A DNA stretch of 8,668 nt from CAYMCV01 sp964389005. Its GTDB lineage: Bacteria; Bacillota; Clostridia; Lachnospirales; Lachnospiraceae. The stretch covers positions 1 through 8,668 of the forward strand of contig CAYMCV010000109.1 in NCBI GenBank assembly GCA_964389005.1, given 5' to 3'. This document shows, piece by piece, positions 1-7,085 of the stretch (positions are counted from its first letter, which is position 1; every line of letters begins with the position of its first letter). The translations under genes were made by a program, and so were the position numbers. The notes beneath the pieces were generated by a model. It searched no databases, was not told the origin of the DNA, and was given only the letters and a program-made list of their open reading frames with translations.

Positions 1-1034
1 TTGATTTAAATATTCCGGAGAATGTTATTGCATTATATGGGCAATTACAGACCGGGCAATTCAAGTTTGAAACAAAGGTTGGCAGAGATTTTGATGATCG
101 AATATATGAAACATTCCTGCAATTGAAGACAGACACCGGGTTGCACGACAAACGTAATGTCAAAAAGGCAAAAGAATTAAAAGAACAAATAACAGCAGAG
201 AAGAAAAACGAATCGGACCAAACTCCTCAAAAGACCGTCAAGGGTAGGCGTATTCTGATTTTGATTGCTTCGATTGTTGGCGGCACGTGTTTGTTGTATT
301 TTACGGTGTATTGCATCATGTCGTGGATGAATCAACAAAAGCAACAGGAAATGGCCGGGCGTATTACTGACGATAACTTACCAAAGATTTTTTATGATAA
401 AAGCAAAGATAACAACACGAGTAAAGAAGGTGTCATTCAGGAGACACCACCGGAAGTGCTGGAAAAGTATTTAAATCTTTATAATGACAACAAAAAACTA
501 ATCGGATGGCTCAAAATTGACGATACAATTATTGATTATCCTGTTTTGCAGACGACAGACAATGAGTATTACTTAACACATGGATATCATCAGGAGTACG
601 ATAAAAACGGATCGCTATTTTTAGATTACGAATGCAGCATATATCCGCGAAGCGCGAACCTGATTATTTATGGTCATCATATGAAATCCGGTAATATGTT
701 CGGGACGCTTGATGACTACGAAGATGAAAAGTATTGGAAGAAGCATCCGGTGATTTCATTTGATACAATTTATGAAGAAAACAGTTACGAAGTAATGTTT
801 GTATTTCGCTCCAAGGTTTATTCCGAGGAGGATATATCGTTTAAGTATTATCAGTTTATAGAACCGAATTCTGAAGCAGAATTCAACACTGCAATGGAAG
901 AAATGGCAAAAATGGCATTATACGATACGGGGATTAGTGCAGTATACGGGGATCAGTTATTAACACTTTCGACCTGTGATTACACACAGACAGGCGGAAG
1001 ATTTGTGGTTGTGGCAAAAAAGATGATCGAGTAA
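1..1034 (+). CDS. Class B sortase (SrtB-type cysteine transpeptidase), 5' partial
   Basis: Membrane-bound transpeptidase that cleaves a C-terminal sorting signal and joins the protein to the cell wall. The frame is open from base 3 to the TAA at 1032-1034 (343 residues visible). There is no in-frame ATG before the membrane segment, and the TTG at 123 has no Shine-Dalgarno, so the start lies upstream of the window. Counting from base 3, residues 1-82 are hydrophilic and Lys-rich, KGRR then leads into a membrane segment at about 84-107, and the catalytic domain follows (about 155-343). Catalytic His is in IIYGHHM (near 225), Cys in TLSTC (codon 975-977) and Arg in GGRFVVVAKK. TLSTC and the long helix-containing insert between His and Cys are class B features. 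Positive charges before the membrane segment predict type II topology with the enzyme outside. It is followed after 38 nt by a protein with a sorting signal, its likely substrate. The long cytoplasmic extension is unusual. Confidence 0.95.
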   Translation, partial: DLNIPENVIALYGQLQTGQFKFETKVGRDFDDRIYETFLQLKTDTGLHDKRNVKKAKELKEQITAEKKNESDQTPQKTVKGRRILILIASIVGGTCLLYFTVYCIMSWMNQQKQQEMAGRITDDNLPKIFYDKSKDNNTSKEGVIQETPPEVLEKYLNLYNDNKKLIGWLKIDDTIIDYPVLQTTDNEYYLTHGYHQEYDKNGSLFLDYECSIYPRSANLIIYGHHMKSGNMFGTLDDYEDEKYWKKHPVISFDTIYEENSYEVMFVFRSKVYSEEDISFKYYQFIEPNSEAEFNTAMEEMAKMALYDTGISAVYGDQLLTLSTCDYTQTGGRFVVVAKKMIE

Positions 1035-1057
1035 CGTGCAAGATAATCGGAAATTCC

Positions 1058-1063
1058 GGAGGA
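1058..1063 (+). promoter_or_regulatory. Ribosome binding site for the large LRR surface protein
   Basis: GGAGGA lies 9 nt before the ATG at 1073. It is a near-perfect Shine-Dalgarno site and fixes this ATG as the start over the ATG at 1085. It lies in the 38-nt gap after the sortase stop, where no promoter or hairpin is visible, supporting co-transcription with the sortase. Confidence 0.8.
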
Positions 1064-1072
1064 TGGGTACTT

Positions 1073-4000
1073 ATGGAGAAAAAAATGAAAAAACGTAAAA
1101 TGAGTATTGGGATGAAGAAAGCTTTACGAAGAACAATCGGTGCCGTTTTGTTAATATCGGCATTGATTGTTTTGTTTGTTCCGGAAGAAGAATCCGAAGC
1201 CGTCTCAGGTGCTCCGACAGTGACTGTTGGTCCCGCTGACAGTAGCATTCCGGTGATTTCGGATACCGATACGATTTATACGACGGGCGATGGCGCATTT
1301 CAATTCGCTTACGTAGAAAAGAATAGCGGTGGTGATAAAGTTGCCGTTATTGTCGGATATGATTACGCAAGAAGTTTAACGGATGGGAAACTCGTCATTC
1401 CCGATAAGATGGATGCTTATATCAAAGATACACATTCACAAGGAACCGAAGGCGGTTATGCTGCAGCAGGAAAGAGCGGTAACGTACTGTATTATCCGAC
1501 GTATAAAACGATAAAGGAAGATACAGGAACAGTAGATGAAACCGGTGCTCCTATTTACGTGGACAAGGAAATCATTGATTCTTATAGACCATGTCTATAT
1601 TCCGAATATGAATCCTGGCATTACGATAAGGACGGCTCGGTCAGAGCGGCGGATGCGTATTATTATCAGGATTTAAGTAATCCCCAAAAGCCAAAGTACA
1701 TTTTGACAACGGATGAAAAGTATCAACGTATTCAAAATGCAACCGTGGCATATATCTCCAGTCAGCATGTGGAAAAAACCGAAACAGGTTGGCAATTATC
1801 GACAACTCAAGGTGTCGGTATATTCTCCAAAGGAACGAATATTAAAAACTTAGTTACGGGAGAATATCTTATGGGTATTGGAGATTATGCTTTTTATGAA
1901 TGCGCTTCTTTAAAAGGAATCACATTGGGTGACGGGGCCAATACCATTGGTAATTATGCATTTGCAACATGTGTTAACTTGGAATATGCAATATTCCCGA
2001 CCAATTCCAGTATTCTTGCGCTTGGCGACCATGCATTTTACAACTGTAGGAAGCTAAAAAACTTTACGGTTCCGGTTGCGGTCAAAAAAATCGGAGATTC
2101 TGCATTTGAAGGCTGTACAAATATGACAGATATTGATTTGTGCGGCGATGGTCAACAGGTATTGCTTGAAACTGTTGGCGTTGATGTATTCAAGAATTGT
2201 ACAGCACTCAGTAAATTGGTATTTCCGGATTACTTTTCACAAGACATACCTTTGTCATATATCTATGGATGCACGTCACTGGATTATATTAAATTACCGC
2301 ATGTTGATGCAACATTAACAGAAGATACGGTTAAATTTGCCGATTTGATTGCAATGGTGAAACCGGAATTCTACTTGGAGGGAAAAGACATATCCGATAT
2401 CCATACGACTGCGACAACAAACGGAATTGCATTTAAGTACATTGACGGCGATGAACTGTATGAGAAAGTATTTACGGCTTCCGGATCCGCCGGAAGCGGT
2501 AATGTTATTTATCGTGTGAACGATCAGGACCAATTACAATATTTCCATATGGACGATACGGTTCTTGAAGTCAACATTCCTGAGGCTATCGGGCCGCATC
2601 ATGTTACGACCATCGGTTCAAAAAGTTTTCAGGGGAACCATAATTTAAAGAAAATAATTATACCTTCTTCAATTGTAACCATTGAAGAGAATGCATTTAA
2701 AGGATGTCATAGACTTGCAGATGTCATATTTTCGGAGCCGATTCAACTTTCGAGCATCGGAAACGGCGCATTTGATACACAGGTGATTGACCCGTTACTT
2801 GACAGTTGTACATTGGATTCCACACCGAAATTAACATTTACAGGGACGATTGATGTAAACTCCTTGCCATTTTCTTATGCAATGAATTCGGCGAACAACA
2901 TCAACCGCGGTTCGCAACCGCTTACCTATATTACCTTTTACAGCGGATGGCCGACAAATTTGACGGTAACTTACAATCCTACAGAAGATAGAACGGAATT
3001 GGTGGATTATCCGCGCTTATCTGATGTAATGTCTTATGCAGTCGGAAGTTATCCATACATTACCGCGGATCAGGCGGCTGCTGCCAATGCTGCATATGCG
3101 AAATACATAAATAGCCAGACAATGACGCAGGATGAAAGCGATATTGTGAATGCTGCGTTGAATATCGTAATTCCTAAAGGGATCGAAGGCATCAGAGCAG
3201 GGGTGTTTTCCAATAAAGATGCACAGGGGACAGCAGTATCTGCGAGCGGTAATCCGGATACGGATCTAATGACCGTGACAGCGGAGGGCTTGAAAGAGAT
3301 TGATCCTTATGCATTTGCGGGATGTAGCAAATTGAAGGGCGCATATATCAACGGTGACACCGATTCTATCGGAGATTCGGCTTTTGAGGATTGTCAATCA
3401 TTAATTGATGTCAAAGTTTCTCCGTCTGTAAGTAATCTTGGACTACAACCGTTTACAGGTTGTGTCGCACTGGAAACGGTTGAGTTTGGAAACAGCACAT
3501 ATTTTACCTGCGACAATTCGATTATTTATGGATTGGATAATGGTGTCAAAGCAAATCTGCTTACTTGCTTGCCGGGCAGAGGCGTAACCTATGGGACCGG
3601 TGCAATTCAGAAAGAAGAACTTGCAAATATAAAAGCAATCGCGGAAGGTGCATTTAAAGGATGTGAGGGTATTTTATCAGTTGATTTAACCGAATCGGTA
3701 ATCGAATCAATTCCGAACAACTGTTTCGAAAACACACCCGATTTGTATAGTGTATCTATACCGAATACCTGTCGCAAAGTTTCAAAGAATGCATATAAAA
3801 ACAGCAATATTCGTTATTTGGAGATACCAAACAGCGTCAATATCATTGATCCGACCGCGTTTGAAAACGATATACAAAAAATCACATTCTATTGTCAACC
3901 GGATTCAATGGCAAGCGATTATGCCAAAGATTACAGTAATATTCAAGTGCAAGAAAAAGAAATTACATATAAGGTTGTATTTTATGATGAAGATGCAGTC

Positions 4001-5449
4001 ACCATACTAGATACGATTACCGTAAAAGATGGAGAGGACGCAACGACGAGCGTCGTACCCACAAAGAGCGGATATAAGTTTAAAGCATGGGTTCCTGCGC
4101 CTACAACCGTACATGCGGATTTAAACACGTTTGCAACTTATGAATCGGATGAAAAAACATATACGGTTACGTTTGTAGACTTTGATGATAAGATTCTTTT
4201 TACGCAACAGGTAAAAGAAGCCACGGATGCAGTAGAACCTACACCTCCCGTCAGGGTGGGATATTCATTCACTGGATGGCGTCCGGCCATCAAGAATATA
4301 ACGGCCAATGTTACAACATATGCACAGTATGAAAAGAATGCCGATAAGACCTATACGGTTACGTTTATGGGATATGATGACAAGGTACTGTATACGCAGA
4401 CTGTGAAAGAAGGCGAGAACGCCATTGATCCTAACGGTCCTGCAAGGACAGGCTATAAGTTCGTCGGTTGGAAGCCTGCAATTACAGGAATCAAAGCAGA
4501 CTTAACCACTTATGCACAGTATGAGACAGACACTACGGCTTCCGGCGGTTCGCAATCGACAACAGATACGAAATTGTATACCTTAACTGTAATTGATGGA
4601 AGTGGAGGCGGAAGTTATGCCGAAGGAGCAACCGTAACAATCAAAGCAAATACGCCGGAAACAGGCAAATCATTTGATAAATGGACGTGCGAGAACTCCA
4701 CTGTAGTTTTTGCAAGTGCGACCACTGCAACGACGACATTTAAGATGCCTGCTGCTGCAGTGACTGTTACAGCAACGTTCAAGGGGACAGCGTCATCAAA
4801 TACAAATAACACAAGCAGCGGAACGAATACCAATACGAACAATACCAACAACAGTAAACCGGCAACTCAAACCACGATTTCTGTTAACAAAACAGGAATA
4901 TCGAACAAAGATACCGCGTCTGCAACCGTCAGCGGAAGCACAGACAACTATGTTGTAAAAGTTACAGACAGTTCCGCGGTGAAGAAAGAGGTTGAAGAAG
5001 CTCTAAAAGATAAGTACGGTACACTTGATGATATCAAGTATTTTGCAATGGATATTTCACTTTATGATGAAACCGGAACAACAAAGATTGAGAATACAGA
5101 CAATATCTCCGTAACCATTACACTACCGATTCCGGATGATTTGGTTGATTATGCGGGAAACAATAAAGTCGCGTATGTGGTTAATGGAAAGTTGTTGGAA
5201 TTAAAGCCGCAGTATGTAACCATTGATGGTGTTGCTTGTGTAAAATTTACGGCGACGCATTTTTCTCCATATACCATCTATGTTGATACATCGAATTTGA
5301 CTGCGGGAATGACACCGGATGATACGCCAAAAACAGGAGACGGTATCTCGCCAAAGTGGTTTTTGGCAATCGGTCTCGCATGTATCGGAATCGTGATGTT
5401 TTCCATCAGAGATAAAAAAGTACTTCCAAAACCAGTCAAATCATCATAG
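1073..5449 (+). CDS. Large secreted BspA-type LRR surface protein with InlB-type repeats and a C-terminal sorting signal
   Basis: A 1458-residue predicted cell-wall-anchored, adhesin-like protein. A basic n-region (1-20) and hydrophobic core (about 21-36) form the signal peptide, with cleavage plausible after SEA (41-43). Residues 50-250 are rich in Tyr and charged residues, carry no LRR, and I do not recognise them. BspA-type LRR_5 units (pattern IGxxAFxxCxxLxxIxIP) occur in three blocks at about 262-410, 508-570 and 695-935, the last ending in a cap near 940-960 (DSMASDYAKDY). Three InlB/Flg_new-like repeats start at 966, 1030 and 1094, each with a GYxFxxW core. A glycine-rich divergent repeat domain (1167-1238), an Asn/Thr/Ser linker (1239-1268) and a beta-rich domain (about 1269-1408) follow. 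The C-terminus has TPKTG (1418-1422), a hydrophobic stretch and a basic tail. BspA and InlB-repeat families are often adhesins; the ligand here is unknown. It is probably in an operon with the sortase upstream and the LRR gene 11 nt downstream. Confidence 0.95.
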   Translation: MEKKMKKRKMSIGMKKALRRTIGAVLLISALIVLFVPEEESEAVSGAPTVTVGPADSSIPVISDTDTIYTTGDGAFQFAYVEKNSGGDKVAVIVGYDYARSLTDGKLVIPDKMDAYIKDTHSQGTEGGYAAAGKSGNVLYYPTYKTIKEDTGTVDETGAPIYVDKEIIDSYRPCLYSEYESWHYDKDGSVRAADAYYYQDLSNPQKPKYILTTDEKYQRIQNATVAYISSQHVEKTETGWQLSTTQGVGIFSKGTNIKNLVTGEYLMGIGDYAFYECASLKGITLGDGANTIGNYAFATCVNLEYAIFPTNSSILALGDHAFYNCRKLKNFTVPVAVKKIGDSAFEGCTNMTDIDLCGDGQQVLLETVGVDVFKNCTALSKLVFPDYFSQDIPLSYIYGCTSLDYIKLPHVDATLTEDTVKFADLIAMVKPEFYLEGKDISDIHTTATTNGIAFKYIDGDELYEKVFTASGSAGSGNVIYRVNDQDQLQYFHMDDTVLEVNIPEAIGPHHVTTIGSKSFQGNHNLKKIIIPSSIVTIEENAFKGCHRLADVIFSEPIQLSSIGNGAFDTQVIDPLLDSCTLDSTPKLTFTGTIDVNSLPFSYAMNSANNINRGSQPLTYITFYSGWPTNLTVTYNPTEDRTELVDYPRLSDVMSYAVGSYPYITADQAAAANAAYAKYINSQTMTQDESDIVNAALNIVIPKGIEGIRAGVFSNKDAQGTAVSASGNPDTDLMTVTAEGLKEIDPYAFAGCSKLKGAYINGDTDSIGDSAFEDCQSLIDVKVSPSVSNLGLQPFTGCVALETVEFGNSTYFTCDNSIIYGLDNGVKANLLTCLPGRGVTYGTGAIQKEELANIKAIAEGAFKGCEGILSVDLTESVIESIPNNCFENTPDLYSVSIPNTCRKVSKNAYKNSNIRYLEIPNSVNIIDPTAFENDIQKITFYCQPDSMASDYAKDYSNIQVQEKEITYKVVFYDEDAVTILDTITVKDGEDATTSVVPTKSGYKFKAWVPAPTTVHADLNTFATYESDEKTYTVTFVDFDDKILFTQQVKEATDAVEPTPPVRVGYSFTGWRPAIKNITANVTTYAQYEKNADKTYTVTFMGYDDKVLYTQTVKEGENAIDPNGPARTGYKFVGWKPAITGIKADLTTYAQYETDTTASGGSQSTTDTKLYTLTVIDGSGGGSYAEGATVTIKANTPETGKSFDKWTCENSTVVFASATTATTTFKMPAAAVTVTATFKGTASSNTNNTSSGTNTNTNNTNNSKPATQTTISVNKTGISNKDTASATVSGSTDNYVVKVTDSSAVKKEVEEALKDKYGTLDDIKYFAMDISLYDETGTTKIENTDNISVTITLPIPDDLVDYAGNNKVAYVVNGKLLELKPQYVTIDGVACVKFTATHFSPYTIYVDTSNLTAGMTPDDTPKTGDGISPKWFLAIGLACIGIVMFSIRDKKVLPKPVKSS
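3968..4525 (+). repeat. Three tandem InlB/Flg_new-type repeats with an exact 192-nt period
   Basis: Coding repeats begin at 3968, 4160 and 4352, exactly 192 nt (64 codons) apart. Each starts with Tyr-x-Val-x-Phe, has a central Gly-Tyr-x-Phe-x-x-Trp and ends in Thr-Tyr-x-x-Tyr-Glu or Ala-Thr-Tyr-Glu. Copies 2 and 3 are the closest: both begin TATACGGTTACGTTT and end ACNTATGCACAGTATGA. Copy 1 is clearly more diverged. These are small beta-grasp-like modules that extend the LRR head away from the cell wall. The uniform spacing makes the array prone to unit gain or loss. Confidence 0.9.
4787..4876 (+). repeat. Low-complexity Asn/Thr/Ser-encoding linker
   Basis: About 30 codons dominated by AAT/AAC, ACA/ACC/ACG and AGC encode an Asn/Thr/Ser-rich stretch (residues 1239-1268) between the glycine-rich repeat domain and the last beta-rich domain of the surface protein. 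It is probably a flexible, possibly glycosylated, wall-spanning linker. The short imperfect ACCAAT/ACAAAT-type units could vary in number between strains. Confidence 0.75.
5324..5446 (+). other. C-terminal cell-wall sorting signal (TPKTG, hydrophobic stretch, basic tail)
   Basis: Encodes Thr-Pro-Lys-Thr-Gly-Asp, a spacer containing Pro-Lys, a hydrophobic segment (about residues 1428-1444, WFLAIGLACIGIVMF) and an Arg/Lys-containing tail. This is the standard tripartite sortase-substrate architecture. The first position is Thr rather than the Leu of canonical LPXTG, consistent with recognition by the class B sortase upstream rather than by a housekeeping class A enzyme; that pairing is inferred. 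Confidence 0.85.
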
Positions 5450-5460
5450 AGCACAGAAAG

Positions 5461-7020
5461 ATGGGGCGGTTTATGAAAAAATTGGTATATGTTGGAATAG
5501 CGGCAATTACAGTCGTTTTACTGTTACTTTTATCCGAACGTGTGTTATCCGGAAATGCAACGGAACAATCGGAGGAGTTCCGCATGGACAAAGACGTGTT
5601 GGTTCAGTATAACGGTTCAAACGAAGAAGTGGTGGTTCCCGATGATGTCGTAATCATTGGAGAGGAAGCGTTTCGCGGTAATCATTCCATCAAGAAAGTA
5701 GTATTGCCGGAAGGCTTGGAAACTGTTTCCTATGCAGCTTTTTCAGATTGTACGTCACTTGAAGAGATTCAGATTCCGGATAGCGTACTGACAATCGGTG
5801 CATCTGCGTTTGCCAACTGCACCGCCTTGAAAGGGTGCGCTATCGGGAAGGGATTAACGCAGATTGGCTCAGGAGTATTTGCAGGTTGCACGTCACTTTC
5901 TGAGATTGATATGGACATAGAAAACAAAGATTTCACTTTTTTGCAAGGAGCGTTATACAGTGCGGATCGTAAGATATTATATCAATATATGCCGGGGAGA
6001 AATGAGAATTACTTTGTAATGAATTCACGTGTGGAGCAGATTGAACAGTATGCATTCTGGGGAAGCGAGCAATTGAAGCATATCAATGTATCAGCAGAAT
6101 TGGAGCAAATTGATGACTATGCGTTTGCCAATTGCACGCAACTTTGTTCCGTTAATATGTCCTATGCCGTAAAAAGTATCGGGATTAAGGCTTTTGAAGA
6201 TTGTTCCTCCTTGGAACAGATATTTATACCGAACTCTGTGTCAAAAATTCACGAAACAGCGTTTGACGGTTGCGAAACGGTTCAGTTTCTGGCAGAAGAC
6301 GGATTTTATGCGTCCCAATATGCAAAAGAGCATCAAATTCCGATCTTGGAACATGAAATTTATGCGACAGATATTGCTGATAAACTTTCTGAAGAAGATG
6401 CCAGACGCAAAGATACTGAAATCATGACGATTGCAACTACGCCCGACGCTTCAACTGTGACAGATAAAAACGTGGGAAGGGCAAATGTGGATAATCCCAA
6501 TCCGATATTGGCGCAAACCAATGTTGTTGCAGACCATGCGGTACTTTTTATGGATAACACCACACAGGAAGTGGTTACCGGAGAAGCGGATTCGGATCGT
6601 AACCGTATACTGAAAAAGTCTGAGAGCGGAAAAATACCGGATTCTGCTTTTTATCAGGACAAGGAACTGACTGAAGCAGATATTTCTAAGGAGATTACGA
6701 GCATTGGAGAATTTGCGTTTGCACGCTCACAGGTCGTATCGGCGACGTTGGGAGACGGCGTTACAAGTATCGGCAAGGGCGCTTTTTATCATTGTGATTT
6801 GTTACAAGACGTATCAATTCCTACAAGTGTAACAGAGATTGGAGAAAATGCATTTGATAAAACGCCTTGGATGGAGCAGTGGTATCAAACTTCCACAGAT
6901 GATTATCTTGTTGTCGGCGACGGTGTGCTTATTGCTTACAAATGTCCTGATGGCGAATTTGAACTTCCGGCGGATGTTAAAAAGGTTGCATGCAAGATAC
7001 CGGAAGATGGTCAGCAATAA
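5461..7020 (+). CDS. Membrane-anchored BspA-type LRR protein without sorting signal
   Basis: A 519-residue predicted extracytoplasmic LRR protein. A basic start and hydrophobic segment (about 8-25) form an uncleaved anchor or signal peptide; there is no lipobox Cys. LRR_5 units fill about 55-275 (IGEEAF, IGASAF, IGSGVF, IEQYAF, IDDYAF, IGIKAF, IHETAF) and end in a cap with ASQYAKEH (284-291), matching the cap of the preceding protein. A non-repetitive, charged then Asn/Thr-rich linker (about 296-385) separates this from a second LRR block (386-515), with IPDSAF, IGEFAF, IGKGAF and IGENAF, that stops inside a unit. Either ATG 5461 or ATG 5473 could be the start: GGGG at 5463-5466 is 6 nt before 5473, while 5461 has only weak AGAG upstream, so 5473 (515 residues) is slightly favoured. 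It lies 11 nt after the wall-anchored LRR gene and is probably co-translated. Its function is unknown; a surface companion or receptor role is inference. Confidence 0.92.
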   Translation: MGRFMKKLVYVGIAAITVVLLLLLSERVLSGNATEQSEEFRMDKDVLVQYNGSNEEVVVPDDVVIIGEEAFRGNHSIKKVVLPEGLETVSYAAFSDCTSLEEIQIPDSVLTIGASAFANCTALKGCAIGKGLTQIGSGVFAGCTSLSEIDMDIENKDFTFLQGALYSADRKILYQYMPGRNENYFVMNSRVEQIEQYAFWGSEQLKHINVSAELEQIDDYAFANCTQLCSVNMSYAVKSIGIKAFEDCSSLEQIFIPNSVSKIHETAFDGCETVQFLAEDGFYASQYAKEHQIPILEHEIYATDIADKLSEEDARRKDTEIMTIATTPDASTVTDKNVGRANVDNPNPILAQTNVVADHAVLFMDNTTQEVVTGEADSDRNRILKKSESGKIPDSAFYQDKELTEADISKEITSIGEFAFARSQVVSATLGDGVTSIGKGAFYHCDLLQDVSIPTSVTEIGENAFDKTPWMEQWYQTSTDDYLVVGDGVLIAYKCPDGEFELPADVKKVACKIPEDGQQ

Positions 7021-7085
7021 ATGTGGCTTGTATACACAATAACTTTTAAAACCTGTATCAACATATCATAAATCAACAGCGGTTT

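Noticed and set aside
123..1034. TTG at 123 as the sortase start
   Set aside because: No Shine-Dalgarno precedes it and the frame stays open with protein-like composition to the window edge, so the gene more likely begins upstream.
4615..4851. Minus-strand open frame of 78 codons opposite the glycine-rich repeat/linker region
   Set aside because: It is a shadow of the low-complexity Thr/Asn/Ala coding on the + strand (Val/Leu-rich complement), with no ribosome binding site or recognisable protein features.
7008..7036. Possible promoter TGGTCA - 17 nt - TATACA before the protease gene
   Set aside because: Both boxes match consensus at only 4 of 6 positions, which is near background for this AT-rich spacer.
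7048..7085. AAACC (7049-7053) / GGTTT (7081-7085) pairing as a hairpin hiding the protease ribosome binding site
   Set aside because: Five-bp arms and a 27-nt loop are too weak to claim a regulatory structure.
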